Source: Dehalococcoidia bacterium (GTDB lineage: Bacteria > Chloroflexota > Dehalococcoidia > Lucifugimonadales > Lucifugimonadaceae). From it: DNA of 64,000 bases. Under the pieces are notes generated by a model. That model saw only the letters and a program-made list of their open reading frames with translations. It did no database searches and was not told the DNA's origin. Where the stretch lies: the NCBI GenBank assembly GCA_022819585.1, contig JAJEGY010000009.1, positions 1-64,000 on the forward strand, written 5' to 3'. The translations under genes were made by a program, and so were the position numbers. Each line of letters starts with the position of its first letter. Position 1 is the first letter of the stretch. This document shows, piece by piece, positions 19,679 through 29,539 of the stretch.

Positions 19679-20278
19679 TCAGTCGGAAAGAGTGCCTTTA
19701 GTGCTTGGTACCGAACCGCCGGCACGTTCGTCAACTGACGCGGCTTCTCGAAACGCTCGCGCAAATGCCTTGAATGCCGACTCGATCATATGGTGTTCGT
19801 TCGTGCCCCGTGACACTGTCAGGTGCAGATTAAACCGACCCTCGTACGCCATCGACTCGAAGAAGTGTCTAGCCATATCCGGAGAGAACTCGCCCGCATT
19901 CGACGTCGATCCAATGTCAACCACAGGATACCCGCGTCCACTCAAATCAACCACTGCATGAGATAAAGCTTCATCTAACGGCACGTGCTTACTCGACATT
20001 CGAACAATCCCCGAGCAATCGCCCAACGCTTGCGCTAGGCATCGTCCGATCACGATAGCGGTGTCCTCAACCGTGTGATGCGAACCCGTCTCGATATCTC
20101 CCGTCGCCGTAACCGAGAGATCCATCATCGAATGCTTCGCCAAGGCGTGAAGCATGTGATTCATGAAGCCGATTGGCGTCTCGATCTCTGCCCTGCCCTG
20201 CCCATCGATGTTCAGGCTGACGCAGATTTGCGTCTCGCCCGTTACGCGCTTGATCTCTGCGGTTCGATCACTCATCAA
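19679..20278 (-). CDS. hisB: Imidazoleglycerol-phosphate dehydratase
   Basis: Sixth step of histidine synthesis, Mn-dependent dehydration. 199 residues, the stand-alone dehydratase. Histidine-rich metal motifs are present: GSHHTVEDTA and NEHHMIESAFKAFARA. The first motif reads GFMNHMLHAL where the family normally has Asp before His; the His itself is kept. It is last of the hisZ-like/G/D/C/B run; the gap from hisC is about 70 nt. Confidence 0.93.
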   Translation of the reverse strand: MMSDRTAEIKRVTGETQICVSLNIDGQGRAEIETPIGFMNHMLHALAKHSMMDLSVTATGDIETGSHHTVEDTAIVIGRCLAQALGDCSGIVRMSSKHVPLDEALSHAVVDLSGRGYPVVDIGSTSNAGEFSPDMARHFFESMAYEGRFNLHLTVSRGTNEHHMIESAFKAFARAFREAASVDERAGGSVPSTKGTLSD

Positions 20279-20347
20279 AGCACCTCAACCTTCAATTATC
20301 GAATGTCGCACTACCTCAAACCCCGCATTCAAATGCAACTAACCGCG

Positions 20348-21433
20348 TCAAGCGATCTCCTGTAGTGCGGTGATTACCAAATCATTCTGCGGAGGTGTCC
20401 CAACGCTGACGCGTATCGAATTCTCCAACCGCCTTCCGCTGAATTTTCTCGCAAATATGCCTTTTCGCGCCAGCAGCTCATACGCCTCATCGCCGCTTAA
20501 TCGTTTGAACTTCAGCAGCAGGAAATTGGCAGTCGAAGGCGAATAGCTGACACCCTCCAGCTCATCAATCACGGATTCGATCCGCTTGCGCTCACTCGTC
20601 AACGTATCGATACGCGCCAATAACTTTTCCTTGTGCTCCAATGCGGCAAGACCCGCCGACTCTGCAGCTATGTTCAAGTTGTAGGGTTGCTTGATCGTCA
20701 TCAGGTGGTCAACTATCAACTCAGAGCCGATCGCGTATCCGATCCGCAACCCAGCTATTCCAGCCCACTTGCTGAAGGATCGAATCACAACCAGATTCTC
20801 GTACTCGTCCAACAACCCGGCAGTCGTTTCACCGCAAAACTCGTAGTACGTCTCGTCAACCACCAGCACAATTCCAGTATCCAAAAGTGCCCTGGCGTCG
20901 CGCTCAGGCAAAAGATTGCCCGTCGGATTATTCGGTGACGCGATAAACAGCAGCTTCGCGCCAGTTCGTTCTATCGCATCCGTTGTCGCCTCGATGTCGA
21001 GTTCCCAGTCATCGCGACGCTCCACTGGCACAAGCTCCGCCTCCGAAATCCGAGCACAGAACTCGTACATCCCAAACGTCGGTGGACAATCGATCATCGA
21101 CTCTCCCGGTGCCACAAACAACTTGGTCAACAACTCTATAATCTCATCCCCACCTGAACCAGCGATGATTTGTTCAGACGGACGGCCCGTGTAATCGCTC
21201 AATACCGATCTGATCCTGACTAGATCTTGATCCGGATACTCGTGTATAGGTAGCCCAACTAAGGCATCGGTAATCTCAGGCAAAGGATCATACGGATTCT
21301 CGTTAGCGTTTAATCGGATCACGTCGCCCGGATTGAGACCCATCGACATCGCCAAATGGTCCGAATGTTGAGCACCAACATAGCCTTGCGGGTTGTAAAG
21401 ATGCGGCCGCATCATCTCTCTCAAGTCGCGCAT
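20348..21433 (-). CDS. hisC: Histidinol-phosphate aminotransferase
   Basis: Converts imidazole-acetol phosphate to histidinol phosphate with glutamate, using PLP. About 361 residues from the ATG at 21433. Landmarks: LNANENPYDP, ASPNNPTGNLLP, VVDETYYEF and the PLP lysine in RSFSKWAGIAGLRIGY. The open frame runs to 21574 but that part overlaps hisD and does not resemble HisC, so the internal ATG is preferred; another ATG lies six codons further in. Confidence 0.94.
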   Translation of the reverse strand: MRDLREMMRPHLYNPQGYVGAQHSDHLAMSMGLNPGDVIRLNANENPYDPLPEITDALVGLPIHEYPDQDLVRIRSVLSDYTGRPSEQIIAGSGGDEIIELLTKLFVAPGESMIDCPPTFGMYEFCARISEAELVPVERRDDWELDIEATTDAIERTGAKLLFIASPNNPTGNLLPERDARALLDTGIVLVVDETYYEFCGETTAGLLDEYENLVVIRSFSKWAGIAGLRIGYAIGSELIVDHLMTIKQPYNLNIAAESAGLAALEHKEKLLARIDTLTSERKRIESVIDELEGVSYSPSTANFLLLKFKRLSGDEAYELLARKGIFARKFSGRRLENSIRVSVGTPPQNDLVITALQEIA

Positions 21434-21470
21434 CAACGCCTGCCTTCCAACGATTTCTGACAACGCAATA

Positions 21471-22784
21471 CTATCGTCCGCGTCGTATATCAGCCGCTCT
21501 CGCGTGCCCTTCCAGCATCTCCAATCGAGCGAGATCCGAAGCTGCTCCAGATATGCCTTCAAAAGTCTCAGCATCCATGTCTAAATACGGCGTAACCCGC
21601 ACAAAGTCCCGCGCCGACAAAGCCGACGAGAATCTAGCCGATCCACCGGTAGGCATCACATGGCTGGGCCCGGCAACATAGTCAGCCATAACCTCGCCCG
21701 AACGTTCACCAACGAAGATACCTCCCGCGTGCCGAGCATCAGCAATCAACTCATCTGCCCCTTCAAATCCGAGGCACAAATGCTCCGGCGCATAAACTTC
21801 CGCTACCTTTAACGCCTCCTCAACCGTGTCTACGACAACAGCCGCCCCTCGACCCATCAAAGCCTCTCGGGCAATCCCTGCCCGAGGCAACATCTCCAAC
21901 TGCGTTGCCAACTCCCCTTCAACTGCGTCAACCAAGTCATCAGACAGGGTCACCAACACTGGAGCTGCCAATATATCGTGCTCTGCTTGCGCCAACATAT
22001 CCGCGGCTGCAACGGTCGGGGATGATTTTTCATCCAAAACCACCATCGTCTCGGTAGGGCCATAAATCCCGTCTACTCCTACCATCCCAAAGACACGACG
22101 CTTCGCCGCTGTAACCCATACACTGCCTGGACCACAAATCACGTCCACTTTTGGGATCGACTCCGTACCGACAGCCAGTGCCGCAACTGCTTGCGCACCA
22201 CCCACCGTGAAAACATCGTCCACACCTGCAATGTCGCAAGCCGCCAACACCGCAGGATGCGGAAGCCCATCCTTCCCCGCGGGCGTAACTACACTCACGT
22301 ATGGCACCCCCGCCACCTTCGCTGGCACAGCGGTCATTATTACGGTAGATGCTAACGGGGCTGTTCCCCCTGGTATGCAGCAACCAACGCGTTGCACCGA
22401 GTGGACCACTTCACCGTACCCAGCGTCAACGTCGCGCCACGACTTCGGCAACGTTCTCTTCTGAAATGCCGTCACGCGTTCAGCCGCCAACTTCAGCCCT
22501 TCGACCTCACTCGGCTGCAACCCACTGCTGGCCCCTGTAACCACTTCAACCGGCACCCTGAAATCCTCGATATCGACTCCGTCTAGCGCTCTAGTTATTC
22601 GCCTGAGAAAATCATCCCCGTGTTTGCGCACATCACGAATCACTTGGTCGGCAAACGCGTCCAGAGAAAGCGGGGTAGCGTAAATGCCACCTCCATCCGT
22701 CGCAACGATCTCGTCGTCGCTATCGGAGCCTCTGTTCTTAAACAGCGCAATCGCTGCGTCCAAACCGTGAATCCGTCTCAACAC
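21471..22784 (-). CDS. hisD: Histidinol dehydrogenase
   Basis: Oxidises histidinol to histidine in two NAD+ steps; zinc enzyme. 437 residues. The zinc and catalytic sites are recognisable: LAQAEHD (Gln/His ligands), the catalytic Glu-His in YAPEHLCL and AGPSHVMPTGGSARF. CCIPGGTAPLASTV is the family N-domain signature. It overlaps the end of hisG by 7 nt. Confidence 0.96.
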   Translation of the reverse strand: MLRRIHGLDAAIALFKNRGSDSDDEIVATDGGGIYATPLSLDAFADQVIRDVRKHGDDFLRRITRALDGVDIEDFRVPVEVVTGASSGLQPSEVEGLKLAAERVTAFQKRTLPKSWRDVDAGYGEVVHSVQRVGCCIPGGTAPLASTVIMTAVPAKVAGVPYVSVVTPAGKDGLPHPAVLAACDIAGVDDVFTVGGAQAVAALAVGTESIPKVDVICGPGSVWVTAAKRRVFGMVGVDGIYGPTETMVVLDEKSSPTVAAADMLAQAEHDILAAPVLVTLSDDLVDAVEGELATQLEMLPRAGIAREALMGRGAAVVVDTVEEALKVAEVYAPEHLCLGFEGADELIADARHAGGIFVGERSGEVMADYVAGPSHVMPTGGSARFSSALSARDFVRVTPYLDMDAETFEGISGAASDLARLEMLEGHARAADIRRGR

Positions 22785-23806
22785 TCCACGGCCATCCCGC
22801 AGAACTGCTCCAGCTTTTTAACGAGTTCCGAGTACAACTCACACTCCTGCTGATAAAGGAACTGCAAATCAGTTACAGCCGTGCCGGTGCCGCCGAGGCT
22901 CCGCAAGTGATCAACCACTCGCAAAACATCTCTCTTGCGTGTAACGATCTGCACCGAAAACCACAAATTGCGGTCCGTAGTGAAAACTCTCGAAACCGTG
23001 GGCCCACGAATCCCCGAAAGCTCCGGCGATGCAAGTACCAACTCCGCGATCTCCCCTTCAGACTTGCCCTTGACATTCGCAGTCACACGTCGATAAGACC
23101 TAGATCGTAGCCTAGCTTCGATGCGTTCCAACAGCAGACGGGCCAAATTCAACTTAGATTCAGATGAAGCAAGCAACTTGGCATTTCCAATCATGATCGC
23201 CTGCGACTCGATCGCTACGCCATCCACCAACGTGCGCAGGTTGTTTTCTCGTAGCGTATTGCCGGTATCAGAGATATCCGCGATGATGTCGGCGTATCCG
23301 ATTCTCGGTGCCGCCTCCAGTGCGCCGTTGATCGACACCATCGAAAAGTAGTTGATGCCCCGACGATTCAGAAATCGCTTCACCAATCGAGGGTATTTGG
23401 TCGCAACTCGCAGGTCACGTCCCCGTTCGTGAAACTCCAGACTCAGATCCGACAGGTCGTACATCGACGTGATGTCGAGCCAAGAATCCGGTACTGCTAT
23501 CACCAAGCGTGATCTCCCGTACTCCAGATCCGGCGCGACAACCAGCGTATCCCCGTCCTCCAACCTAGCCTCAAGATATCGATCGAGACCAACAATGCCG
23601 AGATCAGCATTCCCGGAATCCACAATCGTTGTGATGTCCGATTGTCGTTGGTAGATCACCTCTACACCGGGAATCGATGGGACTTTTGCCGTGTAACGCC
23701 GCGAATTGATCCGGCTCACCGCCGCATCCGACTCCGCAAGCAGACGGACCGCGCCTTGCTCCAGCGCGCCGGTTGAAGGAATCGCAAGACGCAACGCGTC
23801 GTTCAT
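22778..23806 (-). CDS. hisG: ATP phosphoribosyltransferase, long form
   Basis: First committed step of histidine synthesis. 342 residues: a periplasmic-binding-like catalytic region (residues 1 to about 225, with ADLGIVGLDRYLE and ADIIADISDTGNTLREN) plus a C-terminal ACT-like regulatory domain (about 240-320, with GIRGPTVSRVF and VTDLQFLYQQE). Long-form enzymes are inhibited by histidine through this domain and normally need no HisZ. It overlaps hisD by 7 nt and the upstream HisZ-like gene by 4 nt. Confidence 0.93.
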   Translation of the reverse strand: MNDALRLAIPSTGALEQGAVRLLAESDAAVSRINSRRYTAKVPSIPGVEVIYQRQSDITTIVDSGNADLGIVGLDRYLEARLEDGDTLVVAPDLEYGRSRLVIAVPDSWLDITSMYDLSDLSLEFHERGRDLRVATKYPRLVKRFLNRRGINYFSMVSINGALEAAPRIGYADIIADISDTGNTLRENNLRTLVDGVAIESQAIMIGNAKLLASSESKLNLARLLLERIEARLRSRSYRRVTANVKGKSEGEIAELVLASPELSGIRGPTVSRVFTTDRNLWFSVQIVTRKRDVLRVVDHLRSLGGTGTAVTDLQFLYQQECELYSELVKKLEQFCGMAVEC

Positions 23807-25299
23807 TCAACTACCTCCTCGTCTTCATCCGTCAATTCAACCCGCATCACCTCAGCATCGCCCAGCGATTTCGCCAATCTCTTAACGTCATCACCCGGAT
23901 CGAACACCGTCACCACATTGTGCTCCTCGCTTCGCAACGCTTCTGCCCTCTCAACGACCTCATCGACATTTCCTTCATAAGCAGGCGCCACAACGATATA
24001 GCGTCGATCAGATGACGCCCAATTGGAGTCGGATGTAACTTCCAAGACCGTGTCGAGATTCAACGCGAACCCAAGCGCCGGCAAATCTGTGTCTGATCCG
24101 AGCGCCGATGCCAATCCGTCGTATCGTCCGCCCCCGCCGAGAATCACCTGTTCGTCTTCAATCCATCCATTAACCTCAAATATCATCCCCGAGTAGTACG
24201 CAATAGACGCTGCGAAGCCAAAATCGACGGACAGATCCAAATGGTCGACGCCGTTTGAGTCGGCCGCATCAACTACGGATGCAAGGTCATCCAAACCGTC
24301 CAACTCCCCGATCAGCGTTCGAGCGGCGGAGATCGTATCACCGTGGCGAACCGTGCTTTTACCGCACCTAGACCGGTCGTGCTTCTCAACAGGATTGTTT
24401 TCGGGTATCGTCGCCAAGCTGCGCACTTTCGAAAGTTGACGCATCAAATCCAGCGCCATTGGAAAATCTTCGTTCGCAGAGTCCCACTCGACCTTTCTGC
24501 GTAAGCCGGCAACGATGTCTGCGGCGCTCCGCGACGTAAGCTCAGATTCGGCGGGTAACATCACCGAGCCTGAAGCCAATCTAGAAAGCAGATCGGCAGC
24601 AGATGCTTGTGTCTCGATCCTCTGCTGTCCCATCAGCGGCATCATGCCTAATCGAACCGCCTCTTCCTCCACCGACTTGCCCTCGTCTTCACACATAGCC
24701 AAAGCCGAAACGTGGTTCGCGAGGAACAGGCGTGCTCGCTCAGACAGATTGAATCGGCCCAACAGCTCACGAATCAATCCCACGTGCCCGATCCGAATCG
24801 AGACGTGCTCAACTCCGAGACGTCGTGCCAATTCGTAGGCCGCGCCGATTATCTCGCCGTCGGCTTGCGGATGCGACGTGCCCACCAACTCGGCACCGAT
24901 CTGGATAAACTGCCTCTTGTTTGGCACCGCGTTCGCGGGCGCATCGTAAGGCCGTTCGGTATATCGGAATATCGGTGACGCATACTGAAACCGCATCGGC
25001 AACACAGCATCTTGCTGTTCCAACGCGTGCCTCACTACCGGCGCAGTAAGTTCGGGACGCAAACTGATGTCGCTCCCATCAGGCGCCACGAAGTCGAAAA
25101 GTTGGCTAGACAATAATCCGCCAGAGCGACGTAGAAACAGTTCGGTTTGCTCAATTAGCGGCGTTTCAACAGCTTGGTAGCCCCTGGCGTAGAGAACGTC
25201 CCGTGTAATGCGGATCGCTTCGTCGATCCGCTCAAACTGCCTGCCTGAGCGATCGTCGAACCCAGGGGCGCGCAAAATCCTGCCGTTACGGCCCAACAT
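23803..25299 (-). CDS. hisZ: HisZ-like histidyl-tRNA synthetase paralogue
   Basis: Class II synthetase-like protein, 498 residues, first gene of the his run. Motif 2 is present in modified form (PIFRYTERPYD followed by RQFIQIGAELVG). Two catalytic HisRS signatures are broken: the histidine-A motif LVRGLDYY is FAASIAYYSG, losing its Arg, and motif 3 reads GFALNLD where GFAxGxER is expected. GGGGRYDGLAS is retained. This matches HisZ, the regulatory partner of short-form HisG, rather than an active synthetase. The C terminus keeps a shortened anticodon-binding-like part. A true HisRS with unusual motifs is the alternative. Confidence 0.75.
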   Translation of the reverse strand: MLGRNGRILRAPGFDDRSGRQFERIDEAIRITRDVLYARGYQAVETPLIEQTELFLRRSGGLLSSQLFDFVAPDGSDISLRPELTAPVVRHALEQQDAVLPMRFQYASPIFRYTERPYDAPANAVPNKRQFIQIGAELVGTSHPQADGEIIGAAYELARRLGVEHVSIRIGHVGLIRELLGRFNLSERARLFLANHVSALAMCEDEGKSVEEEAVRLGMMPLMGQQRIETQASAADLLSRLASGSVMLPAESELTSRSAADIVAGLRRKVEWDSANEDFPMALDLMRQLSKVRSLATIPENNPVEKHDRSRCGKSTVRHGDTISAARTLIGELDGLDDLASVVDAADSNGVDHLDLSVDFGFAASIAYYSGMIFEVNGWIEDEQVILGGGGRYDGLASALGSDTDLPALGFALNLDTVLEVTSDSNWASSDRRYIVVAPAYEGNVDEVVERAEALRSEEHNVVTVFDPGDDVKRLAKSLGDAEVMRVELTDEDEEVVE

Positions 25300-25549
25300 T
25301 TATTTGACCTGCTTTCGACGCTCGTAACAACGGAAATTGGCAGACCGATCTTATTAATCCACACTCAAGATCGACGGTCATGGCAAAAATCGCCATTGCC
25401 GCTACTTGGAGATTCTAATCTGCATCGCCTTCCTCACGAGAAGTCACGACTGCTGGTATCGTCCGACAATCAGTCAATGCTTTCGTGGGAATCCCAACCG
25501 ATTATGATTCGATTGACTCGAACCAACGAATGCACAAAGGAATCGCCAA

Positions 25550-26662
25550 TTGCACTCTCGTTTAACGGCAGACGCAGTCGTCATCGGCGCTGGGGCCGTT
25601 GGATGCGCAGTCGCGCTACGACTCGCTCGAAACGGCATCTCCCCAATCGTCATTGAACGCGATGACATTGCCTTCAACGCGTCTGGATATGCTTGGGGCG
25701 GCCTATCAGCTCACTTCGGCAGCGGTGTGCCCGGCCCTATGACCGAGCACTATCGCACTTCCATTGCCAAACATATCGAACTTTATGACGAGTTCGCAGA
25801 GACCGCGGCAATCGACTGGCAACTGCAGAAAGTTACGTCCCTCTCCTTAGCCGACGACGAAAACACTGCCGCTGAACTGGCAAAAGATGTTGAATGGATG
25901 CGATCCGAAGGCTTTGTCGCCGAGGTCATCGACGGCAACGATGTCTACAGACTCGAACCCGCTATCCGTGAAGGCATAGTCGCTGCATCGGTGGTAAACG
26001 CCGGATGGGAACTCGACAGCTACTCCTACACCAAGTCCATCGCAACCGAAGCAGAGCGTCGCGGCACCACTTTCACCGATGGCAACGTGGTTGCAATACA
26101 TACAAAGAGCGACATACTCACAGGAGTCGCTCTCGCAGACGGATCAACCATCAGCACTCCGATAGCCATCTTGGCAACTGGCCCTTGGACAAGCGAGATC
26201 CAAGGAATAACCGCTCTACCCATCAAACCGATCAAAGGCGAAATCCTCAGACTGTCTCGAGCCGGAAACGACCTCCAGAAACGAGTTGGATTCGACGGAT
26301 TCAATGTTGGCCGCAAACCAGACGGTTCCGTATGGGCAGGAACCTACGAGTGGGACCGAGGGTTCAACCGCAAAGTCACCGAAGAAGGCCGACAACACAT
26401 CTTCAACGGCATCACTGGCTACATCCCTTCACTCAAAGAGGCGGTAATCACTACCTCAACGGCATGTCTCCGCCCCGTGGCTACCGACGGCCTTCCGATA
26501 GTCGGCCCTTCATCCGTCGCCCAAGGCATCTTCTACGCAAACGGCGCCGGCAAAAAGGGCATCCTGCTATCACCCTTGATCGCAGACTGGATTGCAGACC
26601 TGATTCACGACGAGATCTCTGCTCCAAAAATCGTCTCGGCAACGCGATTCCTCGATATTTAG
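25550..26662 (+). CDS. FAD-dependent oxidoreductase of the DAO (glycine/D-amino acid oxidase) family
   Basis: 370 residues. The N-terminal dinucleotide fold reads VVIGAGAVGCAVALRLARNG and ends with the acidic residue in VIERD. A GGLSAHF segment and the C-terminal FAD contact (CLRPVATDGLPIVGP and NGAGKKGI) fit the DAO family, which oxidises amines such as sarcosine or glycine. The substrate cannot be read from the sequence. The start is TTG at 25550 with AAAGGA upstream. It is divergent from the his operon across 250 nt. Confidence 0.85.
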   Translation: MHSRLTADAVVIGAGAVGCAVALRLARNGISPIVIERDDIAFNASGYAWGGLSAHFGSGVPGPMTEHYRTSIAKHIELYDEFAETAAIDWQLQKVTSLSLADDENTAAELAKDVEWMRSEGFVAEVIDGNDVYRLEPAIREGIVAASVVNAGWELDSYSYTKSIATEAERRGTTFTDGNVVAIHTKSDILTGVALADGSTISTPIAILATGPWTSEIQGITALPIKPIKGEILRLSRAGNDLQKRVGFDGFNVGRKPDGSVWAGTYEWDRGFNRKVTEEGRQHIFNGITGYIPSLKEAVITTSTACLRPVATDGLPIVGPSSVAQGIFYANGAGKKGILLSPLIADWIADLIHDEISAPKIVSATRFLDI

Positions 26663-26792
26663 CGCGCAGATCCTTCCCCTATTGCCAAATCCACGTCCGT
26701 CTGTATTTCCCAGTTGAGTATCAAAATCCCGTTTGCTGGTATATTGGTACAAACTCAAACTGCATATCACCGCCAAACTCCAAGCAATCCCC

Positions 26793-27815
26793 ATGACGCA
26801 CGAAAAAGAGACTGGATACAAGAGTAGCGACCACGAACGAGCACATGGCTACTTCTCCACAAAATACGGCGATGCGTTCGAAGATTTCATGACTCGAGGC
26901 CGCATCCGTAAGTACAAGGCGCCCAAACATCCAGAGATCTTGGACTCAGACGAGCGTCGTGAATTCTTCCGCGAAGGTACATATCCCTACCCGCGCAAGA
27001 TCAGCCTTGAGAGCTATTACGAGCACAAATTCCCGCTCCAGATCGAACTCGTCAAGATGCAGAACTGGGTGCGGGATACCGGACAACGACTCCTAATCGT
27101 CTTCGAGGGCCGAGACGCCGCAGGAAAAGGCGGCACTATCCGGCGATTCATGGAGCATCTCAACCCACGTGGCGCCAAGGTGATCGCGCTCGAAAAACCA
27201 ACTGAAGAAGAAGCCGGCCAGTGGTACTTCCAACGCTACGTCCGACATCTCCCAACGCGAGGTGAAATCGCTCTCTTCGACCGCTCCTGGTACAACCGAG
27301 CAGGCGTAGAAAGAGTGATGGGCTTCTGCACTGATGAGGAGTACCAAGAATTCCTGCGGGTCACGCCGCTCATTGAGCAAATGTGGGCCAGCGCAGGCAT
27401 CCGGATCATCAAACTCTACTTCTCTGTGAGCCGCACCGAACAGAAACGACGCTTCAAGAGGCGGGAGAAAGACCCGTTGAAACAGTGGAAGCTCAGCCCT
27501 GTCGACCTTGCTTCTCGAAACCGGTGGGACGAATACACCGAAGCTAAAGAAGTGATGTTCTACCACACCCACTCCGAACTCGCTCCCTGGTACGTCATCA
27601 AATCCGACGACAAGATGCGCGCACGCATCAACGCCATACGACACGTCCTAAACTGCATCCCATACGAAGGCAAAGACCCGAACGTCGTGTACGAATCCGA
27701 CTCATGGATCATCGCCAAAGCCGACGAAGTATGGGAAATCGCCGACCGCTCAGAGCAAAACATTTCGTCGAACGGCCTGCCCATCGGACGCGAACTAGCC
27801 GCGGTCGCCGACTAA
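26793..27815 (+). CDS. Polyphosphate kinase 2 (PPK2) family protein
   Basis: Transfers phosphate between polyphosphate and nucleotides. 340 residues from the ATG at 26793. Walker A is GRDAAGKGGT (about residues 106-115), Walker B and lid region show LFDRSWYNRAGVERV and KRRFKRREKDPLKQWKLSP. Single-domain length fits class I PPK2 enzymes, which mostly phosphorylate NDPs; the nucleotide preference is not decidable here. The frame runs upstream to 26733 but the ATG gives the better start. Confidence 0.92.
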   Translation: MTHEKETGYKSSDHERAHGYFSTKYGDAFEDFMTRGRIRKYKAPKHPEILDSDERREFFREGTYPYPRKISLESYYEHKFPLQIELVKMQNWVRDTGQRLLIVFEGRDAAGKGGTIRRFMEHLNPRGAKVIALEKPTEEEAGQWYFQRYVRHLPTRGEIALFDRSWYNRAGVERVMGFCTDEEYQEFLRVTPLIEQMWASAGIRIIKLYFSVSRTEQKRRFKRREKDPLKQWKLSPVDLASRNRWDEYTEAKEVMFYHTHSELAPWYVIKSDDKMRARINAIRHVLNCIPYEGKDPNVVYESDSWIIAKADEVWEIADRSEQNISSNGLPIGRELAAVAD

Positions 27816-27860
27816 CCTAACGTCCCGGAACGTGCTCGGGCAACATTCTCCGATCTGACT

Positions 27861-28664
27861 TTACTGCGCCGTAAAGCCACCGTCAATTACTAGGCACGCC
27901 CCCGTAACAAATGACGCCTCGTCCGATGCCAGAAACAGGATTGCACGTGCGATCTCGATAGGCTCCGCGAAACGACCAATCGGGTGCAACGCCACCACTT
28001 TTTCGTACATCTCCTGATTCTCCCGTGTCCCACGCGTCATCTCCGTAACCGTGAATGCGGGACAAACCGCGTTCACCCGAACTCCCGACCTCGCCAATCC
28101 CACTGCCATATCCCGTGTCGCATTCACCACACCTCCCTTCGAATGGGGATAAGGATTGAATCCGTCCGTTATGAATGCCGGATACCCAACCAACCCTCGA
28201 ATCGAAGCAATATTCACTATCGAACCATTCCCCTGCTCTTTCATCTGCTCAGATACGCTACGGGCCATCATCACCGTTCCCTTCAGATTCACACCGATCA
28301 CCAAGTCCCAACGCTCTTCATAGCTGATGTCCGGCATGTTTCTATAGCCCACACCCGCACTGTTGACCAACACATCCAAACTACCGAAACGGTCCACCGT
28401 CGAATCAACTGCCTCAACGCAACTGTCTTCATTCAACACATCCAGATGAAACGCTTCCGCCACTCCACCTTCATCATTGATCTGAGACGCAACGCGTTTC
28501 GCAGCTTCTATGTTCAAATCCGCAACAACCACCTTCGCGCCCTCCACCGCGAACAGTCTCGCGCTAGCTTCGCCAATACCAGATCCCCCGCCAGTAACGA
28601 GTGCGGCTTTGCCGTTCAATCGCCCTAGACCCGTCGCATTCACCGGTTCAGTCCTAGTTGTCAT
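27861..28664 (-). CDS. SDR family oxidoreductase, tandem copy A
   Basis: Classical short-chain dehydrogenase, 267 residues. NAD(P) motif TGGGSGIG (about 25-31), Asp in VVVADLN after strand 2 favouring NAD, NSAG, the catalytic Ser in NIASIRG, and Tyr/Lys in YPHSKGG. The C terminus ends SFVTGACLVIDGGFTAQ. Highly similar to copy B upstream, including the rare GFNPYPHSKGG insert. Substrate unknown. About 20 nt separate the two genes. Confidence 0.92.
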   Translation of the reverse strand: MTTRTEPVNATGLGRLNGKAALVTGGGSGIGEASARLFAVEGAKVVVADLNIEAAKRVASQINDEGGVAEAFHLDVLNEDSCVEAVDSTVDRFGSLDVLVNSAGVGYRNMPDISYEERWDLVIGVNLKGTVMMARSVSEQMKEQGNGSIVNIASIRGLVGYPAFITDGFNPYPHSKGGVVNATRDMAVGLARSGVRVNAVCPAFTVTEMTRGTRENQEMYEKVVALHPIGRFAEPIEIARAILFLASDEASFVTGACLVIDGGFTAQ

Positions 28665-28684
28665 CTAACCCTCTCTGTCCTCTG

Positions 28685-29455
28685 CTATTGGGCCGTGTAA
28701 CCGCCGTCAACCGGCAAGCATGATCCCGTCACAAACGACGACTCATCTGATGCCAGATACAACGCCGCATACGCTATCTCAATCGGTTCTCCCAGCCGAC
28801 CCATCGGATGCAAAGACTCCAACTGCACTCGCATATCTGCATCATCAGTCAATGACTTCGTCAAGTTCGTATACGTGAACCCCGGACACAGCGCATTCAC
28901 CCGCACCCCTCTGCTCGCAAAAGCAACCCCCATATCACGCGTCATCTGCACCACACCACCCTTTGAATGCGGATACGGATTAAACCCGTCACTCAAACCG
29001 GCGGTGTAACCCACTAAACCGATTATCGAAGCCAGATTGACTATCGATCCATACTCTTTCTCAAGCATCACCTCCGTTGCCGCATGTGACATCAACAACG
29101 TCCCTTTCAAATTGATGTCTATCACCCAATCCCATTTCGCCTCGAAGTCCCAATCCAACGGCGCCTTCCGAGGTGTCACACCAGCACTGTTCACTAACAC
29201 ATCCACCCCCCCAAACTCCTTGACCACCCTCGACACCAACTCCTCACACTGACCACGCTTCGTCACATCCACCGAACCCGCAGCTGCGTTTCTACTTCGC
29301 CCCTTGATCCGATCCGCAACCGCCTGCGCCGAATCAACATCCAAATCCGCGCAAAACACATTGGCACCCTCGGCACTAAACAATTCAGCGCACGCCGCAC
29401 CGATACCCGATCCGGCGCCCGTTATCAAAGCCGTCCTGCCTTCAAGCCTGCCCAT
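28685..29455 (-). CDS. SDR family oxidoreductase, tandem copy B
   Basis: Classical SDR, 256 residues from the ATG at 29455, where the MGRLEGRTALITGAGSGIG N terminus begins; the frame extends upstream to 29563 without similarity. Motifs: TGAGSGIG, NSAGVTPRK, Ser in NLASIIG and YPHSKGG. Shares with copy A the DGFNPYPHSKGGVV segment and the SFVTGSCLPVDGGYTAQ end. The two look like a tandem duplication. Divergent from the RDD gene. Confidence 0.92.
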   Translation of the reverse strand: MGRLEGRTALITGAGSGIGAACAELFSAEGANVFCADLDVDSAQAVADRIKGRSRNAAAGSVDVTKRGQCEELVSRVVKEFGGVDVLVNSAGVTPRKAPLDWDFEAKWDWVIDINLKGTLLMSHAATEVMLEKEYGSIVNLASIIGLVGYTAGLSDGFNPYPHSKGGVVQMTRDMGVAFASRGVRVNALCPGFTYTNLTKSLTDDADMRVQLESLHPMGRLGEPIEIAYAALYLASDESSFVTGSCLPVDGGYTAQ

Positions 29456-29519
29456 GTTCGCTCCAATCTCAGATTTACGATCAGCGTTAGTAAGTGTAAG
29501 TCCATTACTCCTCGAACGA

Positions 29520-29525
29520 TAGAAT
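29520..29525 (+). promoter_or_regulatory. TAGAAT box before the RDD gene
   Basis: TAGAATC lies 14 nt before the ATG at 29540, in the 84-nt divergent gap with the SDR genes. Same motif as at 17841 and 31423. Confidence 0.4.
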
Positions 29526-29539
29526 CTCAATCGCCAACA

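Noticed and set aside
20348-21574. HisC starting at 21574
   Set aside because: The first 47 codons overlap hisD and lack any HisC similarity; the ATG at 21433 gives the normal length.
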